Positions 8,987 to 17,027 of a stretch of 64,000 nt of DNA are shown here, piece after piece. The stretch is from Solibacillus palustris (GTDB lineage: Bacteria; Bacillota; Bacilli; Bacillales_A; Planococcaceae). The first letter of the stretch is position 1. The number at the start of each line of letters is the position of its first letter. Under the pieces are notes generated by a model. That model worked only from the letters and a program-made list of their open reading frames with translations, did not search any database and was not told the DNA's origin. The position numbers and the translations under genes are program-made. The stretch is taken from the NCBI RefSeq assembly GCF_022549215.1, contig NZ_JAKZFC010000001.1, positions 806,001 through 870,000 on the forward strand. Reading direction: 5' to 3'.

Positions 8987-10288
8987 TTGCAAACGATTGA
9001 ATTTAAACAACTAGAAGAAACCCTTTATTATAAAAAATTAAACAATGGCTTAGACGTTTACATTTTGCCGAAAAAAGGCTTTTCAAAAGCATTTGTAACG
9101 TTTACGACAAAGTATGGTTCGACTGATCGTACATTCGTACCTATTGGTGAAACAGAAGCGATTACTGTTCCAGACGGGATTGCGCACTTTTTAGAGCATA
9201 AAATGTTCGAAAAAGAAGATGGCGACGTATTCCAAAAATTTAGCGAAGTCGGCGCGCAAGCAAATGCCTTTACGTCATTTACACGAACAGCTTATTTATT
9301 TTCGGCAACCGATCATATTAAGAAAAGCACAGAAACCTTATTAAACTTCGTGCAGGAGCCTTATTTCACAGAGGAAACAGTAAACAAAGAGAAGGGCATT
9401 ATCGGACAGGAAATTACGATGTATGATGATCAACCAGATTGGCGTTTATACTTTGGCGCAATCGAGAACATGTACCACAATCATCCTGTAAAAATCGATA
9501 TCGCCGGTACAATTGAAACGATAGGTGGCATTACAGCCGAGCATTTATATACATGCTACAACACGTTCTACCACCCATCGAACATGCTGCTATTTGTCAT
9601 TGGTGCAGTAGACCCAACAGAAATGATGACATTTATCGAAAACAACCAAAACGAAAAAACATTCCCTGAAGCGACACCGTTAAAGCGTCTATTTGATGAA
9701 GAACCATCAACAGTAGCGATAAAAGAACGTGAACTTCATATGGATGTCCAAAAACCGAAAGTATATGTAGGATTAAAAGCAAAAGATGTGAATTTAAGCG
9801 GCGAGGCGATGCTAAAGCATGAGCTATCTGTACAAATTGCATTAGAATGCCTATTTGGTCGTGCTTCGCAGTTCTACACAGACATTTATGACAACGGCTT
9901 AATCGATGAATCATATGGCTATGATTTCTCATTAGAACAGGGCTATGGCTTTGCATTAATCGGTTCTGATACAGAGCAACCAGATAAGTTAATAGAAGTT
10001 ATTAAAGAAAAATTAGCGCAAGCAGAAAATGACAACGTATTTACAGTAGAAGATGTAGAGCGAATCAAACGTAAAAAAATCGGCTTCTTCTTACGTGCAT
10101 TAAATTCAATCGAATTTATCGCCAACCAATTTACACGCTATAAATTTAACGATATGAACTTATTTGATGTTGTGCCAATGTTAGAAACACTCACAGTAGA
10201 AGATATCGTGCAAGCATTCAAAACTGTACAAGGCGAAGAACAGCAAACCGTATTCACGATTTTACCGGTTAGTCAGCGCAAGGCATAA
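8987..10288 (+). CDS. ymfH: M16-family zinc peptidase YmfH (catalytic subunit)
   Basis: 433-aa M16 metallopeptidase. The inverted zinc motif HFLEH is present at residues 67-71 (His67, Glu70, His71), with the distal metal-ligand glutamate expected in the region EKGIIGQEITMYDDQ about 70-80 residues later. It is the probable active partner of YmfF; each gene alone has the length of one M16 two-domain subunit. TTG start at 8987 with AAGGAGGAG 6 bp upstream overlapping the end of ymfF. The stop overlaps the ymfI start (TAATG), so ymfF-ymfH-ymfI is one coupled operon. No signal peptide, so cytoplasmic. Confidence 0.93.
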   Translation: MQTIEFKQLEETLYYKKLNNGLDVYILPKKGFSKAFVTFTTKYGSTDRTFVPIGETEAITVPDGIAHFLEHKMFEKEDGDVFQKFSEVGAQANAFTSFTRTAYLFSATDHIKKSTETLLNFVQEPYFTEETVNKEKGIIGQEITMYDDQPDWRLYFGAIENMYHNHPVKIDIAGTIETIGGITAEHLYTCYNTFYHPSNMLLFVIGAVDPTEMMTFIENNQNEKTFPEATPLKRLFDEEPSTVAIKERELHMDVQKPKVYVGLKAKDVNLSGEAMLKHELSVQIALECLFGRASQFYTDIYDNGLIDESYGYDFSLEQGYGFALIGSDTEQPDKLIEVIKEKLAQAENDNVFTVEDVERIKRKKIGFFLRALNSIEFIANQFTRYKFNDMNLFDVVPMLETLTVEDIVQAFKTVQGEEQQTVFTILPVSQRKA

Positions 10289-11016
10289 TGAAGAAATTTG
10301 CATTAATTTGTGGAGCGTCTGGTGCGATTGGCGAAGCAATTTGTCGTAGTCTCGCACAAGACGGCTGGTCGTTGTATTTGCATTACAACGCGAGTAGAGA
10401 AAGGGTACAAGCGTTGTATGCGCAATTAGCGGAAAGTTATCCACAGCAAGAATTTATTCCGGTGCAAGCTGATTTTAGTGCTGAAACAAGTGCAGAACAG
10501 CTTGCAGCACAAATTTTTTCATTGCAAGCAATTATATTTGCAAATGGCCATGCGTATTACGGGTTACTTGAAGATACATCAAGTGCTGATATGAACAAAC
10601 TGTGGTGTGTACATGTTCAAAATCCCATGCGTACTACGGCTCTTTTAGCAAGTAAATTACGAGCTCATAAAGTAAGCTATGTACTTGTCATTGGGTCCAT
10701 TTGGGGCGATGTTGGCGCGGCAGGAGAGGTTGTGTATTCTGCAGTAAAAGGGGCACAACATAGTTTTGTGAAGGCCTATGCACAAGAGGTAGCCTTTAAT
10801 GGCATTCGAGTTAATGCAATTGCACCGGGGATTATTGATACAACAATGAATGCAAAATTAGATGCGACTGAACGCGAAGAACTTGAGAGCCAGATTCCAC
10901 TGCAGGCTTTTGGTGAAGCACGTGATATTGCCAATATGGTCGCATTTTATGTGAGTGGTAAAGCCGATTATGTTACGGGTCAAATTATTCGAGTAAACGG
11001 TGGATGGTACATATAA
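10288..11016 (+). CDS. ymfI: Short-chain dehydrogenase/reductase YmfI (FabG-like)
   Basis: 242-aa classical SDR. The NAD(P)-binding motif CGASGAIGEAI is at the N terminus, the catalytic YxxxK appears as VYSAVKG with the upstream Ser in VIGSIWG, and the C terminus has the usual YVTGQIIRVNGGW. B. subtilis YmfI is annotated as a 3-oxoacyl-ACP reductase-like protein. The substrate here is undetermined; the conserved link to ymfF/ymfH does not define it. ATG overlaps the ymfH stop by one base. Confidence 0.92.
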   Translation: MKKFALICGASGAIGEAICRSLAQDGWSLYLHYNASRERVQALYAQLAESYPQQEFIPVQADFSAETSAEQLAAQIFSLQAIIFANGHAYYGLLEDTSSADMNKLWCVHVQNPMRTTALLASKLRAHKVSYVLVIGSIWGDVGAAGEVVYSAVKGAQHSFVKAYAQEVAFNGIRVNAIAPGIIDTTMNAKLDATEREELESQIPLQAFGEARDIANMVAFYVSGKADYVTGQIIRVNGGWYI

Positions 11017-11062
11017 TTCCCTCTTCTTGTTCATACTAAGTGTGCGAGAGGAGGGGAAACGT

Positions 11063-11320
11063 ATGGGTATATTGCAAAACTGGGAGCAATGGACAAGTTT
11101 TTTAGGGCAGCAAGTAACGGATGCAAAGGATAGTGGCGTACCGAAAAAGATGATCGAAAAAGCAGCAGTTCAAATTGGGGAATACTTAGCAAAAAATGTA
11201 GATCCGCAAAATGAACAGGAACGCGTGCTTTCAGATTTATGGGCTGTCGCTGACAAAGATGAAAAGCAAGCGTTAGCGAGTTGTGTTATGAAAATCGTTC
11301 AACAAAAACCGACAAATTAA
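11063..11320 (+). CDS. ymfJ: DUF3243 protein YmfJ
   Basis: 85-aa soluble protein beginning MGILQNWEQW, chosen because GAGGAGGGG lies 6 bp before this ATG; a longer frame starting inside ymfI has no ribosome site and non-conserved sequence. It matches the small DUF3243 family always found in this locus, predicted helical, function unknown. It ends the operon: a strong terminator starts 16 bp later. Confidence 0.88.
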   Translation: MGILQNWEQWTSFLGQQVTDAKDSGVPKKMIEKAAVQIGEYLAKNVDPQNEQERVLSDLWAVADKDEKQALASCVMKIVQQKPTN

Positions 11321-11336
11321 CCGAATAGTAAAGAAG

Positions 11337-11376
11337 GATGTCACTCACAAAATATGTGTGAGTGGCATCTTTTTTA
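11337..11376 (+). terminator. Intrinsic terminator after ymfJ
   Basis: A 13-bp stem GATGTCACTCACA (11337-11349) with 11357-11369, one G.T pair, 7-nt loop, then seven Ts. Confidence 0.95.
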
Positions 11377-11580
11377 GTGAAGAAAGGAACAAATTTTTAC
11401 ATTCATATCATTAAAATTTCATTTTGCCATTATAATTTTTAGAAATAGCATATTTTTCATTAGAAATTTCTAGAAAACTAACAAAAACAATGTTTTCGAA
11501 CTTTTCAATAGGTACAAAATCCGCTATGATGGAACTTAGAAGAAATAATTACGTTTCTATTATGAGGGGACAGATAAAAA

Positions 11581-12378
11581 ATGGGCGAATGGTATTTCGA
11601 ATATGAAATTCAAGTGAATCGACCAGGCTTATTGGGGGATATTTCGTCGTTATTGGGGATGCTGCGCGTAAATATCGTATCCATTAATGGGGTAGATGAA
11701 GATCGCCGTGGCATGCTATTATCGACGGACAATGAAGAATCGATACAGCGTTTTATTTCCATCGTTTCGACAATGGAAAACATTAATGTCACTAGATTTC
11801 GTCAACCAAAGCTTCGCGATCATTTAGCACTTCGCCATGGCCATTATATTCCACGCGATGCGGATGAAAAAAATACATTCCGCTTTGTTCGAGATGAGCT
11901 CGGCATATTAGTTGATTTTATGGCTGAATTATTTAAGAAAGAAGGTCATAAGTTAATAGGGATTCGTGGAATGCCTCGCGTAGGGAAAACCGAATCCATC
12001 GTAGCAGCAAGTGTATGTGCCAATAAACGCTGGCTGTTTATATCTTCAACAATGATTAAACAAACTGTTCGTAGCTCACTGATGGGCGACGAATTTAATG
12101 GCAATAATATTTTCATTTTAGATGGTGCGGTTACGCGTCGATCGAATGATGAACGTCACCAACAATTAGTACGTGAAATAATGGGGATGCCAATGATTAA
12201 AGTAATTGAACATCCGGACCTTTTTGTACAGCATTCATCTTATAAATTAGAGGATTTCGATTATATTATTGAATTGCGCAATCACCCAGACGAAGAAATT
12301 ACGTACGAAATCATTCAAAAAAATGATGTATTTCCGAATACGAATGATTTAGGGGGTTTCGGGGGATTTAGTTTTTAG
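11581..12378 (+). CDS. ymfK: DUF3388 protein YmfK: ACT-like domain plus P-loop
   Basis: 265-aa protein of the DUF3388 family. Residues 1-75 look like an ACT domain (EIQVNRPGLLGDISSLLGML, strand-helix pattern of small-ligand sensors), and residues 130-138 read GMPRVGKTE, a good Walker A motif. It keeps a putative Walker B-like strand NIFILDGAV near 180. The C terminus is Gly/Phe-rich (GGFGGFSF). No enzyme activity is established to my knowledge; the combination suggests an amino-acid- or nucleotide-sensing NTP-binding protein, which is inference. ATG at 11581, ribosome site GAGGGGA 9 bp before. It is transcribed apart from ymfJ, downstream of that gene's terminator. Confidence 0.85.
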   Translation: MGEWYFEYEIQVNRPGLLGDISSLLGMLRVNIVSINGVDEDRRGMLLSTDNEESIQRFISIVSTMENINVTRFRQPKLRDHLALRHGHYIPRDADEKNTFRFVRDELGILVDFMAELFKKEGHKLIGIRGMPRVGKTESIVAASVCANKRWLFISSTMIKQTVRSSLMGDEFNGNNIFILDGAVTRRSNDERHQQLVREIMGMPMIKVIEHPDLFVQHSSYKLEDFDYIIELRNHPDEEITYEIIQKNDVFPNTNDLGGFGGFSF

Positions 12379-12448
12379 TAAATAGCAGATTTTAACGACA
12401 ATGTTTGTTAAAATGATTATTTGAATATATTAAAAGTAGGTGTTTTTT

Positions 12449-13339
12449 TTGACGGAACTAGGAGCTCGCTTAAAAGAGGCGAGATTAGCGAAGGGATATA
12501 GCTTAGATGATTTGCAAGAAATTACGAAAATTCAAAAGCGCTATTTAATCGGAATTGAAGAAGGTAACTATTCGATTATGCCGGGTTCTTTTTACGTACG
12601 TGCATTTATTAAGCAATATGCAGAAGCTGTAGGGTTAGATGCAGAACAAATTTTAACGGAATATCGCAGTGATATTCCAATGGTGAAAAAAGAAGAAGTA
12701 GCACAATCGTATACACATAGTCCAAGGCGACGTAAAATGACTTCTTCATCGAATAGTAAAATGATGGAGGCTATGCCGAAATTGATTGTCGCATTATTTG
12801 CGATTGTTATTTTAGTAGTCATTACAACACTTTATATGCAAAAAACAAGCAATGTTTCGGATGTAGTAGAAGATGATAATAAACCAATCGAATATGAACA
12901 AAATCAAAATTCTTCGCAAAATAAACCACAAACACCTGAAGAAGATGAAAAAGATTCTGAAGAGGAAGTGCAACCAGAAGAGCCTGTGCAAATAGAGCCG
13001 GAAGTTGTTCAAGTCATCAGCCCTGGGGTTGCAGATGGTGAAAATACAACATATGAAGTAACAGGTACAGATACATTAAAAATTCGAATTGAAGTTTCAG
13101 GTTTAACATGGGTAGGAATTCGTAACGAACAGCGTCGAGAGCAGGTAGAAGCAAAATCATATAATGCCGGTGATGTTGTTGAGCACGATTCAACTGAAAA
13201 TGGTTATGCGCGAATTCGTTTAGGAAATGCAAAAGCAGCTAAAGTATATGTAAATGATGAAGAAGTGCAATACGCACAAGATCGTACGACACAAAACATT
13301 ATTATTAAGTTAGTGAAAGAAGAACAACAAGGAGAGTAG
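12449..13339 (+). CDS. ymfM: RodZ-like cytoskeletal protein YmfM
   Basis: 296-aa single-pass membrane protein. Residues ~1-70 form a Cro/CI-type helix-turn-helix (HTH_25: MTELGARLKEARLAKGYSLD, then RYLIGIEEGNY), which in RodZ binds MreB. A transmembrane helix spans ~110-130, followed by an acidic Glu/Gln/Pro-rich linker and a C-terminal DUF4115 beta domain outside the cell. I prefer TTG at 12449 because AGTAGGTG lies 7 bp upstream; a GTG at 12440 in the same frame overlaps that ribosome site. The position before pgsA is conserved in Bacillus. Role in rod shape is from family knowledge. Confidence 0.9.
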   Translation: MTELGARLKEARLAKGYSLDDLQEITKIQKRYLIGIEEGNYSIMPGSFYVRAFIKQYAEAVGLDAEQILTEYRSDIPMVKKEEVAQSYTHSPRRRKMTSSSNSKMMEAMPKLIVALFAIVILVVITTLYMQKTSNVSDVVEDDNKPIEYEQNQNSSQNKPQTPEEDEKDSEEEVQPEEPVQIEPEVVQVISPGVADGENTTYEVTGTDTLKIRIEVSGLTWVGIRNEQRREQVEAKSYNAGDVVEHDSTENGYARIRLGNAKAAKVYVNDEEVQYAQDRTTQNIIIKLVKEEQQGE

Positions 13340-13366
13340 TCATCTATTAGGATGGCTCTTTTCTTT
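13338..13366 (+). terminator. Weak hairpin between ymfM and pgsA
   Basis: AGTCATC (13338-13344) pairs with GATGGCT (13351-13357) through one wobble, followed by CTTTTCTTT. Weak, at most attenuating; pgsA follows 20 bp later. Confidence 0.35.
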
Positions 13367-13386
13367 CGGATGAAAGGTGTTAACAA

Positions 13387-13965
13387 ATGAATATTCCAAA
13401 TAAGATTACAGTGTCACGAATTTTGCTAATCCCGGTATTTGTCATTGTAATGATGTTTGACTTTGGTTGGGGAAAAATGACGCTATTTGGTGCGGAAATG
13501 CAAGTTAACTATTTTGTAGGGGCACTCATCTTTATTATCGCATCTGCTACAGACTGGGTGGACGGATACTATGCGCGTAAATACAATTTAGTCACAAACT
13601 TAGGCAAGTTTTTAGATCCACTAGCCGATAAATTATTAGTATCAGCGGCGTTTATTTTGCTAGTAGAAATTGGCTTAGCACCTGCATGGATTGTAATTAT
13701 CATTATTTCTCGCGAGTTTGCAGTAACAGGCTTGCGCTTAATTTTAGCGGGGCAAGGAGAAGTTGTTGCAGCCAACCAATTAGGTAAAATTAAAACATGG
13801 GCGCAAATTGTTGCAATCTCAGCGTTAATTTTACACAATACGATTTTTACATTAATCGGTATTCCGTTTGATGTCATTATGCTTTATGTAGCGTTATTCT
13901 TCACATTATGGTCTGGATGGGATTACTTCTATCTAAATCGTCGCGTATTATTAGATTCAAAATAA
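13387..13965 (+). CDS. pgsA: CDP-diacylglycerol-glycerol-3-phosphate 3-phosphatidyltransferase
   Basis: 192-aa integral membrane enzyme making phosphatidylglycerol-phosphate, the first committed step to phosphatidylglycerol, cardiolipin and lipoteichoic acid. The CDP-alcohol phosphotransferase motif is complete: D56-x2-D59-G60-x2-A63-R64-x8-G73-x3-D77-x3-D81. Four to five hydrophobic helices follow. Length is typical. ATG at 13387 preceded by AAAGGTG. A terminator follows before cinA. Confidence 0.97.
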   Translation: MNIPNKITVSRILLIPVFVIVMMFDFGWGKMTLFGAEMQVNYFVGALIFIIASATDWVDGYYARKYNLVTNLGKFLDPLADKLLVSAAFILLVEIGLAPAWIVIIIISREFAVTGLRLILAGQGEVVAANQLGKIKTWAQIVAISALILHNTIFTLIGIPFDVIMLYVALFFTLWSGWDYFYLNRRVLLDSK

Positions 13966-13996
13966 AAAAAGTAAGCTTTAGTTTTTTTGTTTTAAC

Positions 13997-14027
13997 AACT
14001 CGTACTAGAATTAGTGCGAGTTTTCTT
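13997..14027 (+). terminator. Terminator between pgsA and cinA
   Basis: AACTCGTAC (13997-14005) pairs with 14014-14022 (one wobble), 8-nt loop, then TTTTCTT. Confidence 0.8.
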
Positions 14028-14047
14028 AAATTTAAGGAGGAAATCTA

Positions 14048-15301
14048 ATGAATGTAGAGATTATTGCGGTTGGTTCGGAATTATTATTAGGGCAAATCGC
14101 AAATACCAATGCAAAATATATTTCCAGTCAGCTTTCAGAGCTCGGTATTAATGTGTATTATCATACAGTTGTTGGTGATAATAGTGCGCGATTAGTTGAA
14201 GCGATTCAAATTGCTGAGCAGCGCGCAGATTTAATTATCTTTTCGGGTGGCTTAGGGCCGACGAAAGATGACCTAACAAAAGAGACTATTGCCAAGCACT
14301 TAAATCGTGAACTTGTAATGGATGACATGGCGCTACAAGCGATTGAACAATTTTTTAATAAGCAAAACCGTGTGATGACGGATAATAATCGCAAGCAGGC
14401 GCTTGTGTTAGAAGGCTCTGACGTATTAACAAATCATCATGGCATGGCACCGGGGATGTTGTTAAAGGAAGGAAAACAACTTTATATGCTACTGCCGGGT
14501 CCCCCGAAGGAACTTGAGCCAATGTTTCAGTTTGAAGCGAAGCCAAAACTTGCGGCATTACTTCATGATGGTGGGGTCATTACCTCGCATGTGCTTCGTT
14601 TTTATGGGATTGGAGAAGCTGAGCTTGAGGTGCGTATACAGCATATATTAGATGTGCAAACGAATCCGACTGTTGCGCCGCTTGCTTCTGACGGAGAAGT
14701 GACGTTGCGTATTACCGCAAAAGCTGACAACGAACAACAAGCTTACGTTTTAATAGAAGATAAAAAGCGTGAAATTCTTGATATTGTAGGTGACTATCAT
14801 TATGGTGACAATGATGATTCGCTTGCATCAAAGCTTGTAGAAATGTTGTTCGAAAATAAATTAACGATCGCTGCTGCAGAAAGTTTAACGGCTGGGTTAT
14901 TCCAATCCGAGCTTGCTGAGATTTCAGGAGTATCTTCAGTGTTAGTAGGTGGCGTTGTAACTTATTCAGAACAAGCAAAGACAATGCAATTAGGCATTTC
15001 TGCGCAATTAATTAATCGTTACAGTGTTGTGAGCAGTGAGTGTGCATCTGAAATGGCGTTAAAGGTACGGGAAAAGTTTGGCACGGATATTGGGGTTGGC
15101 TTAACAGGTGTAGCTGGCCCAGGAAGTCACTACGATCAGCCGGCAGGAACGGTTTGGATAGGCCTTGCGATTGGTAACAATCCTCCTGTAACGCATCGCT
15201 TACAATTATCAGGTGCGCGTAATACGAATCGCTTACGTGCAGTGAAATTTACATGTAGTTATTTAATGCGAGAGTTGGCCAAGCTTGGCTATAAAAAATA
15301 G
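14048..15301 (+). CDS. cinA: Competence/damage-inducible protein CinA
   Basis: 417-aa two-domain protein. Residues ~1-170 are a MoCF-binding (MoeA/MogA-like) domain with the FSGGLGPTKDDLT segment. Residues ~260-415 are the CinA C-terminal domain, with AAAESLTAGL and the TGVAGPG segment of nicotinamide-nucleotide amidase (PncC) enzymes. Likely role is recycling of NMN and possibly ADP-ribose pyrophosphatase activity; the competence link is from the conserved cinA-recA pairing. AAGGAGG 7 bp before ATG. RecA has its own SOS-controlled promoter, so co-transcription is optional. Confidence 0.95.
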   Translation: MNVEIIAVGSELLLGQIANTNAKYISSQLSELGINVYYHTVVGDNSARLVEAIQIAEQRADLIIFSGGLGPTKDDLTKETIAKHLNRELVMDDMALQAIEQFFNKQNRVMTDNNRKQALVLEGSDVLTNHHGMAPGMLLKEGKQLYMLLPGPPKELEPMFQFEAKPKLAALLHDGGVITSHVLRFYGIGEAELEVRIQHILDVQTNPTVAPLASDGEVTLRITAKADNEQQAYVLIEDKKREILDIVGDYHYGDNDDSLASKLVEMLFENKLTIAAAESLTAGLFQSELAEISGVSSVLVGGVVTYSEQAKTMQLGISAQLINRYSVVSSECASEMALKVREKFGTDIGVGLTGVAGPGSHYDQPAGTVWIGLAIGNNPPVTHRLQLSGARNTNRLRAVKFTCSYLMRELAKLGYKK

Positions 15302-15375
15302 CTCAGTAATAAAACACTGGCAAATAGGAAATATTGTCGTTTAAAATAGGGTAAACAGAGAGTTTTAAAAAAAAC

Positions 15376-15389
15376 CGAAAATATGTTCG
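15376..15389. promoter_or_regulatory. SOS box (LexA/DinR operator) of recA
   Basis: CGAAAATATGTTCG differs from the palindromic Gram-positive SOS consensus CGAACRNRYGTTCG only at position 5. It ends 8 bp before the -35 hexamer of recA, the correct place for repression. Confidence 0.9.
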
Positions 15390-15397
15390 CTTTTTTC

Positions 15398-15426
15398 TTG
15401 AATGTTATCTCATTAGCAAGTATAAT
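15398..15426 (+). promoter_or_regulatory. Sigma-A promoter of recA
   Basis: TTGAAT (15398-15403), 17-bp spacer, TATAAT (15421-15426), 43 bp upstream of the recA start. Confidence 0.9.
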
Positions 15427-15469
15427 AGAGACATAAAACAATAAAGCTTTTTCTTAAGGAGGAAATGGT

Positions 15470-16540
15470 TTGAGCGATCGTAAAGCAGCGTTAGATATGG
15501 CGCTAAAGCAAATTGAAAAACAATTCGGTAAAGGTTCTGTTATGAAGCTAGGAGAAAATACAGACCGTAAAATCGAAACATCTTCATCAGGTTCAATTGC
15601 AATTGATGCGGCATTAGGGGTTGGCGGTTATCCACGCGGACGTATTGTGGAAATCTATGGTCCAGAGTCTTCTGGTAAAACAACAGTTACATTACATGCT
15701 ATTGCAGAAATTCAAGCAAATGGTGGTACTGCAGCATTTATCGATGCGGAACACGCATTAGATCCAGTTTATGCACAAAAGCTAGGTGTCAATATTGACG
15801 AATTATTATTGGCGCAGCCAGATACAGGTGAACAAGCCCTTGAAATCGCTGAAGCATTAGTACGTTCTGGTGCGATTGATATTATTGTTATTGACTCTGT
15901 AGCAGCATTAGTACCAAAAGCAGAGATTGAGGGCGAAATGGGTGACTCACATATGGGTCTGCAAGCTCGTTTAATGTCTCAAGCATTACGTAAATTATCA
16001 GGTGTTATTAACAAGTCAAACACACTTGCAATCTTTATCAACCAAGTACGTGAAAAAATCGGGGTAATGTTCGGGAACCCAGAAACAACTACAGGTGGAC
16101 GTGCATTAAAATTCTATTCATCTATCCGTTTAGAAGTACGTCGCGGTGAAGCGATTAAGCAAGGTACAGAAATCGTTGGTAACAAAACAAAAATTAAAGT
16201 CGTTAAAAATAAAGTAGCACCACCATTCCGCACAGCAGAAGTGGATATTATGTACGGTGAAGGGATTTCAAAAGAAGGTGAGATCGTTGACATCGGTGCA
16301 GAACTAGAAATTATTCAAAAGAGCGGTTCTTGGTATTCTTACAACAATGAGCGAATCGGTCAAGGTCGTGAAAATGTAAAAGCCTTCTTAAAAGAAAATC
16401 CAGCAATTCGAGAAGAAGTCGCTGAGAAAATCCGTCAAAGCTTCGGCATCGGTGGCGATATTGGCTACACAATCGGCTCACACGATGCAGCTGAAGAAGA
16501 GGAAATCGACGAATTAGAATTATTCGAAGACAAAAAATAA
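15470..16540 (+). CDS. recA: Recombinase RecA
   Basis: 356-aa RecA recombinase: ATP-dependent strand exchange, and co-protease for LexA cleavage in the SOS response. Walker A GPESSGKT at residues 64-71; the L1/L2 DNA-binding loops lie in the region [17 protein letters not shown] and [15 protein letters not shown], and the acidic C-terminal tail ([17 protein letters not shown]) is intact. TTG start at 15470, 7 bp after AAGGAGG. Expression is controlled by the SOS box and promoter at 15376-15426, so RecA raises its own synthesis on damage. No intein or frameshift; full family length. Confidence 0.99.
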   Translation: MSDRKAALDMALKQIEKQFGKGSVMKLGENTDRKIETSSSGSIAIDAALGVGGYPRGRIVEIYGPESSGKTTVTLHAIAEIQANGGTAAFIDAEHALDPVYAQKLGVNIDELLLAQPDTGEQALEIAEALVRSGAIDIIVIDSVAALVPKAEIEGEMGDSHMGLQARLMSQALRKLSGVINKSNTLAIFINQVREKIGVMFGNPETTTGGRALKFYSSIRLEVRRGEAIKQGTEIVGNKTKIKVVKNKVAPPFRTAEVDIMYGEGISKEGEIVDIGAELEIIQKSGSWYSYNNERIGQGRENVKAFLKENPAIREEVAEKIRQSFGIGGDIGYTIGSHDAAEEEEIDELELFEDKK

Positions 16541-16550
16541 GCTATTCTGG

Positions 16551-16584
16551 ACATGTCATGCGCAAAATGCATGGCATGTTTTTT
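16551..16584 (+). terminator. Terminator of recA
   Basis: ACATGTCATGC (16551-16561) pairs with 16569-16579 (one wobble), loop GCAAAAT, then six Ts. Confidence 0.95.
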
Positions 16585-16644
16585 GGTGAGGAAATTTACT
16601 AGCATCGAATCGAAGCAGCTAAGAGGGAAGGGGATTATGGGGGA

Positions 16645-16830
16645 TTCGCAAATAAACTCCGAAAAGCGCAAATATGCCTCGTGATTTCGTACATAAATTT
16701 AAAAGTGTACATATCCCCATGAATTCGCAAGTAAACACCGAAAAGTGCAAATATTCGCTTTGATTTCGCAAATAAACATAAAAATTCGCACATAGCCCCT
16801 ATGATTTCGTACAAAAATCCAAAAAGTCCT
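16645..16830 (+). repeat. Imperfect 41-bp tandem repeat (family member B)
   Basis: Five unit starts TTCGCA/TTCGTA at 16645, 16686, 16724, 16765 and 16806 (spacings 41, 38, 41, 41). Each unit is itself two related halves, TTCGCAAATAAACTCCGAAAA-like and CGCAAATATCCCCATGA-like, giving an underlying ~20.5-bp period. The array fills most of the recA-rny gap and is distinct from the terminator before it and the promoter after it. Confidence 0.85.
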
Positions 16831-16886
16831 TCTATTCTTGGATACAGGTAATAAGATTCAAAAAAGCGTGAAGTTATGGCTATTCT

Positions 16887-16915
16887 TGACATAGCTAAAT
16901 TGGAACTATACAATT
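16887..16915 (+). promoter_or_regulatory. Promoter of rny
   Basis: TTGACA (16887-16892), 17-bp spacer, TACAAT (16910-16915). An overlapping alternative TTGGAA-16-TATAAT ends at 16928. Leader to rny is about 100 nt. Confidence 0.8.
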
Positions 16916-17027
16916 AAACATGTATAATCTCTAAATTTTGAAATGAAATAGGCACTATGTTTGAATTTAAACATATTAAGCCGACTGAAAGAACATCAGA
17001 CATATAGGCTTAGGAGGGGGTTTTAAA

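Noticed and set aside
11400-11580. Sigma-A promoters at TATAAT 11431 and TATGAT 11525 before ymfK
   Set aside because: The -35 regions are poor (TCATTA, TTTTCA), so neither can be called with confidence.
16645-16830. CRISPR array
   Set aside because: Units are contiguous and imperfect, with no unique spacers and no cas genes in the window.
16635-16913. Minus-strand 92-codon frame in the recA-rny gap
   Set aside because: Encoded by the tandem repeat; no ribosome site; its start lies in the rny promoter.
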